Shown here piece after piece: positions 16,580 to 25,556 of a stretch of DNA of 30,894 bases (the stretch's first letter is position 1; every line of letters starts with the position of its first letter). The DNA lies in contig NZ_CALKTL010000140.1 in assembly GCF_937997405.1 (NCBI RefSeq), positions 1 through 30,894 of the forward strand, read 5' to 3'. The position numbers were made by a program, and so were the translations under genes. The notes beneath the pieces were generated by a model. The model did not search any database. It saw nothing but the letters and a program-made list of their open reading frames with translations, and had not been told where the DNA came from. The stretch comes from an uncultured Campylobacter sp. Lineage in GTDB: Bacteria > Campylobacterota > Campylobacteria > Campylobacterales > Campylobacteraceae.

Positions 16580-19471
16580 TTGAAAAATTTGCCCTCTAAA
16601 AATCTCTTTGTCTACACTAGCTCGCGTGCGCTACGCGCGGCGTTGCAAAGCGAGAGCGGCGGCGTGCTGGCGCCTAGGATTACGTTGGCGGAATTCTACG
16701 AAAAGGCGCTTTTTGTGCCGGATCTTGTCGCTTGCGGTGAGATAGACCGCGCGCTTTTTATGAAACAAGCGGTAAACGAGAGCAAGCGCGCAGGCGAGAG
16801 GCTTAAATTCCCTAGCGAGCTTTACGAGTTTATGCGCAACCGCGAGTATCTTTTCGGCTTTTTCAAGGAGCTTGCGACGGAGCGCGTAAGTATCGATGCG
16901 CTCGATCTTAGCGACACCTATGCGTGGTATGCCGAGCATTTTGAAATTCTGCGAGAGCTAGCGGGGGCGTATGCAAGGATTTTGCGCGAGCATGGATTTT
17001 ACGATGAGATCACGCTGCCTGCGCTTTATGAGCTAAACGAGTCCTATCTGCGCGGATTTGAGCGGATAGAAATCAACATCGACGGCAATCCTAGCGCATT
17101 TGAGTTCGAGGTTTTTAAGCGCGCTGCAGAGCTTAGCGAGGTCGTACTGAGCTTTAGAGCCACGACTTTAAATTCCAAGCCCGTGCGCGCAGTGGAGGAG
17201 CTTTGCGGCATAAGCCTAGAGTTAGGTTTTGCATATCGCGTAAATCTTGGTACGGGTGAAATTTTAAGCCGAGAGCCGCTAAGCATGGGCGGAGCGGTTG
17301 TGTGTAGAGGCTTTGAGCTGCGAAGCTTGCAGGCGAGCTATGTTTTTGAAAAAATTTCATCCTTCGTGCGCACGGGCATCGCGCCGGAGCGCATCGCGGT
17401 AATTTTGCCCGACGAGAGCTTTGCCGGCACACTGCGGCTTTACGACGAGCGCATCGCAAGGGCTCGCAGCTCACACCGCATGCTAAATTTTGCGATGGGC
17501 GAGAAGCTTAAAGATAGCCTATTTTACGTAACGCTAGAGAAAATTTCGCAGTGTTTAAAAGAAGCGCGCAAGCCAAAATTTGGCGTAGATTACCACGCAT
17601 TCAAAAGTCCGGATGGAGGATTTTTGGATGCGGAGGATTCCGCGGTACAGCAAAATTTAGCGCTAGGTAATTTCGCTTCTGAGAATTCTGCATCGCAAAA
17701 TTTCGCACAGCAAAATTCCGCGTTTGATTTCGAAATTTTTTCAAATTCTAAAGCGGATTTAAATTTTATGTCTGCGCGAGAGTTTGAAAATACGGAAAAT
17801 TTTGAAATTCTGCACGAAATTTCGGCGGAACGCGCGAATAGCGCGGAAGAGCAAAGCTTTTCGCTAGATCTTGCAGAGTTGCAAGAGCCCTTGGAACATG
17901 TGCAGCAGCGCGATTATTCAGCTCGTGCAAAACAGCAAGAGAGCCTACGATACTCTATGCAACTGGAGCATATAGAGCTTGAGGAAGAAGATAGGTATTC
18001 AAAAAGCCCTGAGCAGCGCGATCGCTTTAGGCGCTCTAAAATACGCGAGGGCGCAGATGAGTATCTGCAGCGCCCAAGCCCACAGGAGCTTGATCTATTT
18101 TTTGCGAGTGTGGGCGTGGATGATGCGCTTTTTGGCGAGTTCGCGCGCGATTTTGCAAAGCAAGTAAGCTTCGAGCATTTCGAGGCGCTAATTACCAAGC
18201 TCGCCTGTTTACCTAAAATTAGCGACGCGCTGCTGCAAGAAAAGCTAAAAGAGCCGCTATATCTAATTAAAATTTTGCTTCGAAAATTTAAGGACGAAAA
18301 CCTAAGCTTGGGCAATCTGATCGATCTTTTTTTGTTAGAAATTTCGCGCATTAAGCTTGATGATGTTCGTGGCGGAAAGGTCACGGTAATGGGGCTTTTA
18401 GAGAGCCGTGGGCTACAATTTGACGGCGTGATAATCCCTGATTTTAACGATGATCTGGTGCCAAAGCGCAGTAGTGGAGAGATGTTTTTAAACTCTGCTT
18501 TGCGCGCTAGAGCAGGGCTCATCAGCCACGCAGATCGCGAAAATTTACAAAGATTTTACTACGACGGCTTGCTAAGAGGCGCTAAAAAAAGCGCGATTTG
18601 CTATCTGCAAAGCGTCGAGAAGTTGCCTTCGCGGTTTTTAAAAAGCTTTGAAGTGCAACAAGACGCGGAATTTTCGCAGGAGGATTATTTGCGGCTTTTT
18701 GGGCGAGAGGAATTTAAGCCCGCCTTATGCGGACAAGAAGATCCCGTGGCTCGCCATGATTTTTTTGCCGAGGAGCTGTCGTTTTCGCGGCTGGATACGT
18801 TTTTAGAATGCAAGAGGAAGTATTATTACCGCTACGTTTTCGGGCTAAAAGAGGGGCTAAAATTTGGCGAGGATAATGCGCTTTTAGGCAAAATTTTACA
18901 TACGAGTTTTCAGCGTTTATACGAGCGAGCGGGGATGAAATTTAGCATGCAAAAATTTCGCTCTATTTATTCGCAGCTCGCGCGAGAAGCGGGCATCGCG
19001 CGCTTTGATGCGGAGCTTGAGCTAAAATCGGTAGAAAAGCTAGCTGGGCTTTTAGAAGGGCACGAGCAAATTTGGAGCTTTAGCGGTAGTGAAGTATCGC
19101 TAAAAGGCGAGCTTGATGGAGTGCGGCTGAGCGGGCGGATCGACCGCATCGACGAAGACAAGACAGGACGGAAGTTCATCATCGATTACAAACGTGGTTC
19201 AGCTAAAAAACATATGGAAAAATTCCAGCTTACGTTTTATCGCGCGCTTTTAGCCCAGGAGTGCGAATGCGCCTATCTATCGCTAAAAGATTGCGCGTTT
19301 ACAACTCCTGGCGACAAAACGCCTAGCTTAGAAAACCTACGCGAGACGCTAAGCTCTATCGACAAGGAATTTGCAAGCGAGGTTGCTTTTACGCGTACGC
19401 AGGCGGTGCAAAGCTGCGAATACTGCGATTATAAAATCATTTGCAAGGGGCAGATTGATGGCAAAATTTGA
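16580..19471 (+). CDS. addB: AddB-type recombination nuclease subunit (PD-(D/E)XK with Fe-S cysteines)
   Basis: 963 residues. The N-terminal part is a helicase-like fold without a normal Walker A; the start LPSKNLFVYTSSRALRAAL replaces it. The C-terminal RecB-type nuclease (about 735-960) shows FSRLDTFLECKRKYYYRY, GKILHTSFQRL, GRIDRID (Asp855) and IIDYKRG (Asp869, Lys871). Cys744, Cys946, Cys949 and Cys955 (C...CxxCxxxxxC) form the 4Fe-4S staple typical of AddB. With AddA it resects double-strand breaks for RecA. TTG 16580 is chosen for AAAGGA 6 nt upstream. Residues about 347-498 are a low-complexity insert rich in N, S, A, Q, E and F. It overlaps addA by 14 nt. Confidence 0.87.
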   Translation: MKNLPSKNLFVYTSSRALRAALQSESGGVLAPRITLAEFYEKALFVPDLVACGEIDRALFMKQAVNESKRAGERLKFPSELYEFMRNREYLFGFFKELATERVSIDALDLSDTYAWYAEHFEILRELAGAYARILREHGFYDEITLPALYELNESYLRGFERIEINIDGNPSAFEFEVFKRAAELSEVVLSFRATTLNSKPVRAVEELCGISLELGFAYRVNLGTGEILSREPLSMGGAVVCRGFELRSLQASYVFEKISSFVRTGIAPERIAVILPDESFAGTLRLYDERIARARSSHRMLNFAMGEKLKDSLFYVTLEKISQCLKEARKPKFGVDYHAFKSPDGGFLDAEDSAVQQNLALGNFASENSASQNFAQQNSAFDFEIFSNSKADLNFMSAREFENTENFEILHEISAERANSAEEQSFSLDLAELQEPLEHVQQRDYSARAKQQESLRYSMQLEHIELEEEDRYSKSPEQRDRFRRSKIREGADEYLQRPSPQELDLFFASVGVDDALFGEFARDFAKQVSFEHFEALITKLACLPKISDALLQEKLKEPLYLIKILLRKFKDENLSLGNLIDLFLLEISRIKLDDVRGGKVTVMGLLESRGLQFDGVIIPDFNDDLVPKRSSGEMFLNSALRARAGLISHADRENLQRFYYDGLLRGAKKSAICYLQSVEKLPSRFLKSFEVQQDAEFSQEDYLRLFGREEFKPALCGQEDPVARHDFFAEELSFSRLDTFLECKRKYYYRYVFGLKEGLKFGEDNALLGKILHTSFQRLYERAGMKFSMQKFRSIYSQLAREAGIARFDAELELKSVEKLAGLLEGHEQIWSFSGSEVSLKGELDGVRLSGRIDRIDEDKTGRKFIIDYKRGSAKKHMEKFQLTFYRALLAQECECAYLSLKDCAFTTPGDKTPSLENLRETLSSIDKEFASEVAFTRTQAVQSCEYCDYKIICKGQIDGKI

Positions 19472-22376
19472 AAATTATCTGGCGCTTGAAGCGAGCGCAG
19501 GCAGCGGCAAGACCTTCAATCTCGCAGTAAGGTTCATCGAGCTGGTTCTAAAAGGCGAGCCGATCAATGAAATTTTAGCGCTTACCTTCACCAAAAAAGC
19601 TGCTGCTGAGATGAAAACGCGTATCGTGGAGAAATTTCAAAATTTGCTGCTTTTGCAGGATGGCTCGCTAAAGCCTAGCGCCGAGCTGGAGCAAATTTGC
19701 GCTGATTTAGGACTAAGCGTGGATGAGGTTATGGCAGCTCAAGAACGGCTGAGCCCAAAATTTTTAAGTGAAAGCTTAAATATTTTTACCTTTGATGCGT
19801 TTTTTGCAAAAGCTCTGCGCTCCTTTGCGCTAAATAGCGGCATTGACCCAAGCTTTGAAAACGATGAAGGGATTTTGGGTGTGCAGCAGGCGGCGTTTTT
19901 AGGCGCGATTTGTAAAAACGAAGCGCTATTAGGAGAGGTCGTGGACTACGTAAGCGACTCAGGAATGACAAAGGGCGAGTTTTTAAATAGCTTACAAAGC
20001 ATTTGGAGAGGCGATATAAGCATAAATCCGCCCACGCTTCCCGCAAACTCCGCACTGGCAGAGATAAATGAAATTTTATCTCGCTTGCAAAAAGCGGCGA
20101 GAGATGCGGGCGTAAGCGCTGGAGCCGTAAATGGGCTAAGCCCTGTTAGCGATCTGTCAAAATTATCCTCTGGTTTCATTCTTTCGGCTCTTGCCAACGG
20201 TAGTTTCGATTATCCGCGCTCACAGCTTAAAAAAATTTCGCATCTTGACGGCGAGCTAGTAAGGCTAAAAGACGCCATAGCTCGCGAAATAGCGTGGATG
20301 GATGCGACATATGCGGCTAAGCTGGCAGGACTAATTAAAATTTATGCTGAAGCGCTTAAATCGGTGCAGCGCAAAAGCGGCAAGCTCACGTTCGGCGATG
20401 TCACCGCAGCCGTGCACTCGCTGCTAAATCCAAGCGCAGAGGCGTTGCAGGGCAACCGCGAGCTTTTGTATTTCAGGCTCGATTCTAAAATCACGCATAT
20501 TTTAATCGACGAATTCCAAGATACCGACATTTGCCAGTATGAAATCATGCTGCCGCTAATCTCCGAAGCGCTTGCCGGCAAAGGGGCGGAAGAGCGCTGC
20601 GGTAGCTTTTTTTACGTAGGCGATAAAAAACAGAGCATCTATAAATTTCGCGGCGCAGAGAGAAAAATTTTTGATATTTTGCGCGAGCAGTTTAGTCAAA
20701 TCAAAACGCAGAGCCTGCCACGCAATTATCGCAGCTTAAAACTCATTGTAAAATTTGTAAATGAGATTTTGCGCGATAAATTTGCGTCTTATGAAGATCA
20801 AATCGCAGCAAATAAGCTAGATAGCGATCTGCCCGCTTCGGTGCTGCAAAAAATCAAGGATTATCCTTTTTCTCATCCGCAAATGCCACTATTTGAGGTG
20901 CAAAGCGACGATTACGGCTACGTAGCGGCATTTTCATACGACGACGTGCTAAGGGGGGCTGCGGAGCAAGCGCGCAGGCTTGTTGAGGAGTGCGGCGTAA
21001 GAGCTGATGATATTGCGATTTTATGCTGGAAAAACGAGCACGTAAGCGCGCTAAAAGAGATGCTATCAGAATTCTGCGAGGTTTGCAGCGGCTCAAATAA
21101 GGCTCTGCGTTGCAGCGAGCAGGTAAATGCCGTAATTCAATACGCGAAATTTTGCGTAGGTGGCGATGAAATTTATCTGCGAAACGCCGAAGCGATTTTG
21201 GGTAGGTGGCTTAAAAAGATAGCGGTCGATCTGCATAAAAATGCGCAAAAAACGGCAGAATTTATCGCTAGCGCGCTGAAGTTAAATTTTGTCGATCCGG
21301 ATCTGCTGCTGTTTTTTGAGACGCTGGCAAAATTTAATAGTTTTAGCGAGTATCTGTTTGCAAACGACGAAACGGAGGTATTTGCTAAGGAAGAAAGCGG
21401 CATTAAAATTATGACCGTGCATAAGTCCAAGGGGCTTCAGTTCCCACACGTAATCGTTTGCGACCGCATCGGAGGAAAAGACCGGGGCGAGAGCTCAAAG
21501 CTTGCGACGGACTATGATTTTGCCACGCATAAGTGGAGGATTTTTTATAAATTTGCGAGCAGAAAGAGCCTGGATGCGGAATTCGCGGTGCTAATGGATG
21601 AAAACGATCGCTCTGCACATGAAGAGGATATAAATAAGCTCTATGTGGCATTTACCCGCGCCGAACGCTCGCTCATCATCGTAAAACGCTCCGAGGCAAA
21701 AATAGATCAATACAATTATAGCTTTTTTTCGCCTTACGCCAAAAAGACTAAGGGCGCGGGCGTCGTGGAGTGGCTGGATATCCCGGATTTTCAATACGGC
21801 TACGTAATCCCAAGCTCCGTAAAATCAGAAGAGAAACCGCCGCGCAAAAAGATCGCGCTTGTAGCGGGCGAGCCTCAAGGCGCGCAAGAAAAGGCAAGCG
21901 GCGGCGAAGCGGAGGCGCTAAGCGCGATATATTTCGGCGAGGCGCTGCACTATGCTTTGGAGATGAGCGAAGGATTTGCGGCGGATGAAATTTTACGAGG
22001 AGTAGGCTTGGCAAGAGGTCGCTACACTAAATTTTTAAATGATGCGGATTTTGAAAATATCGCGGCGCGGGCGCTCGGCCTAAGCAAAAACGAGGAATTT
22101 TTAGCTCTAATAAAGGGCGCTCAAGCTTATAAAGAGATGCCGATCAAAAGCGCGGAGGGTGAGCTTTTGCGCGTGGATCTGGCGTGCTTTGGGCAGGATG
22201 AAATTTTGCTTTTTGATTACAAAAGCTCCGAAAAATACCTCGCGCAAAACAAAGCTCAAGTGACGCGATATAAAAGCGTGATCCGCGAATTTTATCCGCA
22301 TGCGCGGGTGCGCGCCTTCGTGCTGGTTCTAGAAGCTGCGGGCGCTAGGTTGATCGAAGTAAATGAGGAGGGATAA
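19458..22376 (+). CDS. addA: AddA-type helicase-nuclease (UvrD/RecB superfamily 1A)
   Basis: 972 residues. Superfamily 1 motifs in order: Walker A ASAGSGKTF (12-20), motif Ia TFTKKAAAEMKTR, motif II DEFQD (351-355), motif III VGDKKQSIYKFRGAE (from 387), motif V MTVHKSKGLQFPH (from 652) and motif VI KLYVAFTRAE. The C-terminal nuclease has FGEALHYALE, then LACFGQDEILLFDYKSSE with Asp920 and Lys922. It is the 3'-5' helicase and nuclease of the AddAB complex. ATG 19458 is chosen because AAGGGG lies 7 nt upstream and the Walker A follows at the normal distance. It overlaps addB by 14 nt. Confidence 0.92.
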   Translation: MAKFENYLALEASAGSGKTFNLAVRFIELVLKGEPINEILALTFTKKAAAEMKTRIVEKFQNLLLLQDGSLKPSAELEQICADLGLSVDEVMAAQERLSPKFLSESLNIFTFDAFFAKALRSFALNSGIDPSFENDEGILGVQQAAFLGAICKNEALLGEVVDYVSDSGMTKGEFLNSLQSIWRGDISINPPTLPANSALAEINEILSRLQKAARDAGVSAGAVNGLSPVSDLSKLSSGFILSALANGSFDYPRSQLKKISHLDGELVRLKDAIAREIAWMDATYAAKLAGLIKIYAEALKSVQRKSGKLTFGDVTAAVHSLLNPSAEALQGNRELLYFRLDSKITHILIDEFQDTDICQYEIMLPLISEALAGKGAEERCGSFFYVGDKKQSIYKFRGAERKIFDILREQFSQIKTQSLPRNYRSLKLIVKFVNEILRDKFASYEDQIAANKLDSDLPASVLQKIKDYPFSHPQMPLFEVQSDDYGYVAAFSYDDVLRGAAEQARRLVEECGVRADDIAILCWKNEHVSALKEMLSEFCEVCSGSNKALRCSEQVNAVIQYAKFCVGGDEIYLRNAEAILGRWLKKIAVDLHKNAQKTAEFIASALKLNFVDPDLLLFFETLAKFNSFSEYLFANDETEVFAKEESGIKIMTVHKSKGLQFPHVIVCDRIGGKDRGESSKLATDYDFATHKWRIFYKFASRKSLDAEFAVLMDENDRSAHEEDINKLYVAFTRAERSLIIVKRSEAKIDQYNYSFFSPYAKKTKGAGVVEWLDIPDFQYGYVIPSSVKSEEKPPRKKIALVAGEPQGAQEKASGGEAEALSAIYFGEALHYALEMSEGFAADEILRGVGLARGRYTKFLNDADFENIAARALGLSKNEEFLALIKGAQAYKEMPIKSAEGELLRVDLACFGQDEILLFDYKSSEKYLAQNKAQVTRYKSVIREFYPHARVRAFVLVLEAAGARLIEVNEEG

Positions 22377-22455
22377 AATTTTAAAGCTTAGATGAAATTT
22401 GAGCGCAGATAGATTAAAGATAGCTTAAATTAAGCTATACATAAGGATATTTCTA

Positions 22456-22461
22456 TATAAT
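22456..22461 (+). promoter_or_regulatory. -10 box of the rplM-rpsI operon
   Basis: A perfect TATAAT in TTTCTATATAATCAC lies 30 nt before the rplM ATG. The upstream DNA is A/T-rich with no clear -35, as is common in Campylobacter. Confidence 0.65.
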
Positions 22462-22491
22462 CACAGCTCAAATTTTAATAAGGCGGAAACC

Positions 22492-22917
22492 ATGACAGAA
22501 ATTACAAAGCCTAGCGAAGTTAAGCGCGACTGGGTCGTTATCGACGCGACCGACAAAAGATTCGGTAGGATGCTTACCGAAGTTGCGGTATTGCTACGCG
22601 GCAAACACAAACCAAGCTATACTCCAAACGTGGATTGCGGAGACTACGTCGTTATCATAAACGCTTCAAAAGCCGTATTTACCGGCAATAACAAAGGCGA
22701 CGACAAGCTTTATCACAGCTACTCGGGCTATTTCGGAAGCGTAAAGAGCGTGAAATTTCAAGACCTGCTTAAAAATAATCCCGCAAAACTCTATAGACTT
22801 GCGGTTCGCGGTATGCTTCCTAAGACGAAGCTTGGCAAGGCGATGATCAAAAAGCTATTCGTATATGAAGGCGGCGAGCACCCTCATACTGCACAAACAA
22901 CTAAAAAAGGAAAATAA
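22492..22917 (+). CDS. rplM: 50S ribosomal protein L13
   Basis: 141 residues, the usual length. Family motifs: RDWVVIDATDKRFGRMLTEVA, LLRGKHKPSYTPNVDCGDYVVIINASK, and the C-terminal AVRGMLPKTKLGKAMIKKLFVYEGGEHPH. It is an early-assembly protein of the large subunit that also acts as its own repressor in some bacteria. AAGGCGG lies just upstream. rpsI starts 2 nt after the stop, the conserved L13-S9 pair. Confidence 0.98.
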   Translation: MTEITKPSEVKRDWVVIDATDKRFGRMLTEVAVLLRGKHKPSYTPNVDCGDYVVIINASKAVFTGNNKGDDKLYHSYSGYFGSVKSVKFQDLLKNNPAKLYRLAVRGMLPKTKLGKAMIKKLFVYEGGEHPHTAQTTKKGK

Positions 22918-22919
22918 TC

Positions 22920-23309
22920 ATGGCGACAATTTATGCAACCGGAAAGAGAAAAACTGCCGTAGCTAAGGTTTGGGTAAAACCTGGAAGCGGCAAGATCGTA
23001 GTAAACGGTATGGATCTAAACACCTGGCTAGGCGGTCACGAAGCGATCAAGCTAAGGGTTGTTCAGCCGCTTTTGGCGACTAAACAAGAGACCTCGATGG
23101 ATATCACCGCGCAGACTTTAGGCGGCGGATATTCGGCTCAAGCAGATGCGCTAAAGCACGGAATTTCAAAAGCGCTTGCCGCGATGGATAAGGATTTTAG
23201 AGCGGCTCTTAAGCCGAAAGGTCTGCTAACTCGCGATAGCCGCGTGGTCGAGCGAAAGAAATTCGGTCGCCGCAAAGCGCGCAGAAGCCCGCAATTTTCA
23301 AAGAGGTAA
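22920..23309 (+). CDS. rpsI: 30S ribosomal protein S9
   Basis: 129 residues. It begins MATIYATGKRKTAVAKVWVKPG, contains LGGGYSAQADALKHGISKAL, and ends in the basic tail KKFGRRKARRSPQFSKR whose terminal Ser-Lys-Arg reaches the P-site tRNA. It is in the same operon as rplM, 2 nt downstream. Confidence 0.98.
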   Translation: MATIYATGKRKTAVAKVWVKPGSGKIVVNGMDLNTWLGGHEAIKLRVVQPLLATKQETSMDITAQTLGGGYSAQADALKHGISKALAAMDKDFRAALKPKGLLTRDSRVVERKKFGRRKARRSPQFSKR

Positions 23310-23411
23310 TGGTTTTTTTACAAAATTTGCGGCAAAATTGTCGTATATTTGTAAATTCTTTAAAAATTTTATGGTAATATCGAATTACAACTTTATTTGA
23401 AAGGATGTTTA

Positions 23412-24431
23412 ATGAAGAAAGTTCTACTTGCATTAAGCTTATGTGCATCTAGTGCGTTGCTCGCTAGCGATGCTGATTATCACTGGGAGATTACCCCTAC
23501 TGTTGGCGGAATGACTCATGAGGGAAATATGGATTTGGATTCGAATTTTATGTTCGGTCTACGCCTTGCTAAAAACCTACAAGATTCGTTTATCGATCAA
23601 GTAGAGGTTGGTTTTGATTACTCTCGCAATATCGGCGTAGAGGATTTGGCTCATAGAGTAGGCAACGACAAGCCTGATGCTAAATACTATCACATCAATG
23701 CTGTAAAAGACTTGGTAAATTTCACCGATAATTTCAAATTATACGGCTTGCTAGGTCTTGGCTATATGGATTACACTAAAGACGTTTACAACGATGGCGA
23801 TCAAGATAGCGGCTTCGGTCAATACGGCTTGGGTCTAAAATACTACATTACCGACAATTTTGCTACAAAACTTGAAGCACGCGATGCTATCAGATTTGAC
23901 GACGGCAACCACGTATTGTTCTATACTCTAGGCTTTGCAGTTGATTTTGGCAAGAGATATGCTGACGCAGCTCCAGTTGCTCCGGCTCCTGCAGGTTGCA
24001 AAGATGCAGATAACGACGGCGTATGCGATAATGTCGATAGATGCCCAGGCACACCTGCTGGCGTAGTTGTAGATGAATATGGTTGCGAGAAAGTTATTAG
24101 ATTAAATTTGGGTGTAAATTTCGCTACAGATAGCTCAAAAATTTCTCCTGAGTTTATGAACCAGATCAAAAACGTAAGCGACGTGCTAGTAGCTCACCCT
24201 GATTACAAAGTAATCCTAGAGGGTCACACCGATAGCACCGGCTCGAATGCATATAATCAAAAGCTTTCCGAGCGCAGAGCTGCTGCAGTTGGAGGGGCGC
24301 TTAAGAGCTTCGGCGTAGATGCTAGCAGAATCACCACTGTAGGATATGGTGAGACTAAGCCTATCGCTACAAACGCTACTAAAGCAGGCCGCGCTCAAAA
24401 TAGACGCGTTGATGCTAAATTTAGAAAATAA
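23412..24431 (+). CDS. cadF: CadF-like OmpA-family outer-membrane protein
   Basis: 339 residues. A signal peptide (to about 20, LLAS) is followed by an eight-strand beta-barrel (about 24-180). A calcium-binding thrombospondin-3-type linker comes next (DADNDGVCDNVDRCPG, from 198). Last is an OmpA/MotB peptidoglycan-binding domain (about 232-339; VNFATDSSKI, EGHTDSTGSNAYNQKLSERRA). The barrel aligns with C. jejuni CadF (ITPT-GG-EGN-DLD, GLGYMDY, GFGQYGLGLKY). Where CadF has the fibronectin-binding FRLS, this protein has YYIT (144-147), so adhesin function is doubtful. ATG 23412 follows AAGGA by 6 nt. A strong terminator closes the gene. Confidence 0.85.
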   Translation: MKKVLLALSLCASSALLASDADYHWEITPTVGGMTHEGNMDLDSNFMFGLRLAKNLQDSFIDQVEVGFDYSRNIGVEDLAHRVGNDKPDAKYYHINAVKDLVNFTDNFKLYGLLGLGYMDYTKDVYNDGDQDSGFGQYGLGLKYYITDNFATKLEARDAIRFDDGNHVLFYTLGFAVDFGKRYADAAPVAPAPAGCKDADNDGVCDNVDRCPGTPAGVVVDEYGCEKVIRLNLGVNFATDSSKISPEFMNQIKNVSDVLVAHPDYKVILEGHTDSTGSNAYNQKLSERRAAAVGGALKSFGVDASRITTVGYGETKPIATNATKAGRAQNRRVDAKFRK

Positions 24432-24451
24432 TCTTTTCTAGATCCACATAA

Positions 24452-24477
24452 GCGGAGCTTCGGCTCCGCTTTTTTTA
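24452..24477 (+). terminator. Rho-independent terminator of the cadF-like gene
   Basis: A perfect 8-bp stem AGCGGAGC/GCTCCGCT with a TTCG tetraloop is followed at once by a run of seven T. It starts 20 nt after the stop codon. Confidence 0.95.
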
Positions 24478-24497
24478 TATCCAAATTAAATTTCAAA

Positions 24498-25556
24498 ATG
24501 CCAAAATTCCAAACCACTCTGCTTTTTGATCTCGATGGTACGCTCATAGACTCCACGCCCGCGATACTGGATGGCTTTCACTACGCGTTTGCGCATTTGG
24601 GTGCTGCGGAGCCTAGCGACGAAGCGATTAAAAGGCTTATCGGGCATCCGTTAGAGGTAATGTTTGAGCGTCTAGGCGTGACGCGCGATGTGCAGAATTT
24701 CGTGCTCGCCTACAAACAGCGATACGCGCAAACTTTTTTGGATCAGACCGTTCTGCTAAGCGGTGCGTTCGAAGCGGTTCGTGCGGCGAGCGAGTTTGCA
24801 AACTTAGGCGTCGTGACGACCAAGACGTCGAAATTTTCTAAAATTTTATTGCAGCATCTGGGTATTGCGAAATTTTTTGGCACCATCGTCGGGCGAGAGG
24901 ATGTGCAAAACCCCAAACCAAGCGCCGAACCAATCTTAAAGGCGCTCGAAAATTTAGGAATTTGCGGCGCGACCGCTAGCCAAAGCCCGCATGCGGCTTG
25001 CGGTAAAACTCACGACGCGACTGCCGATGAAAATACAAGCGCTGCTAGCAGGAACGCGATTTTGAGTGAAATTTCAGCGCCTGATTTAAAGAGCCTTCCT
25101 GCGCTTGATCCTGATCCTAGCAAAGTTTGCGAGCAAAATTTAAGCAGCATTGCAAGTCAAAATCCCGATAGAATTTCGTTTAAAAATTTAAGCGAAGCGA
25201 TTGGTGTTAAATACAAAGCTGGCGATAATAGCCAAAAGAGCGGTGTGGGCATCGAGGGCGAGAGCGATAAAGGCGGAGCGCGCGGCAGTAAAATTTATGA
25301 TGCGCATGAGCTAAATTCCACTCCTTGTTATGACAAAATTTGCAGTGACGAGATTCTGCCTTCTGTAAGCCAAAATATCTTTATGATCGGCGATACGTCG
25401 CTTGACGCCATTTCGGCAAAGTCGGCAGCGGTGCGAAGCGTGGGCGTAAGCTGCGGTTACGGCAGTGCCTCGGAGCTACGGGCGCATTTCGAGTTCGTAT
25501 GCGCGGACGCAAAAGAGGCGATTGAGTTGATACGCGAAATTTCATCGAAATTTTAG
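24498..25556 (+). CDS. HAD-superfamily hydrolase (phosphoglycolate-phosphatase-like) with large insert
   Basis: 352 residues. The HAD catalytic set is complete: motif I DLDGTLIDS (Asp11, Asp13), motif II Thr107 in VVTTKTS, motif III Lys140 in NPKPS and motif IV MIGDTSLD (Asp299, Asp303). The cap region (GHPLEVMFERLG) fits Gph/PGMB-type enzymes. Between motifs III and IV, where relatives have only a short helix-strand link, there are about 135 extra residues (about 156-290), low in hydrophobics and rich in S, A, N, D and K. The core should still fold if the insert is a disordered loop. It starts 20 nt after the cadF terminator without a clear ribosome site. Substrate unknown. Confidence 0.82.
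   Translation: MPKFQTTLLFDLDGTLIDSTPAILDGFHYAFAHLGAAEPSDEAIKRLIGHPLEVMFERLGVTRDVQNFVLAYKQRYAQTFLDQTVLLSGAFEAVRAASEFANLGVVTTKTSKFSKILLQHLGIAKFFGTIVGREDVQNPKPSAEPILKALENLGICGATASQSPHAACGKTHDATADENTSAASRNAILSEISAPDLKSLPALDPDPSKVCEQNLSSIASQNPDRISFKNLSEAIGVKYKAGDNSQKSGVGIEGESDKGGARGSKIYDAHELNSTPCYDKICSDEILPSVSQNIFMIGDTSLDAISAKSAAVRSVGVSCGYGSASELRAHFEFVCADAKEAIELIREISSKF

Noticed and set aside
17914..18522. 202-codon open frame on the - strand inside addB
   Set aside because: It is a serine/arginine-rich mirror of the addB coding frame, which carries the recognisable protein.
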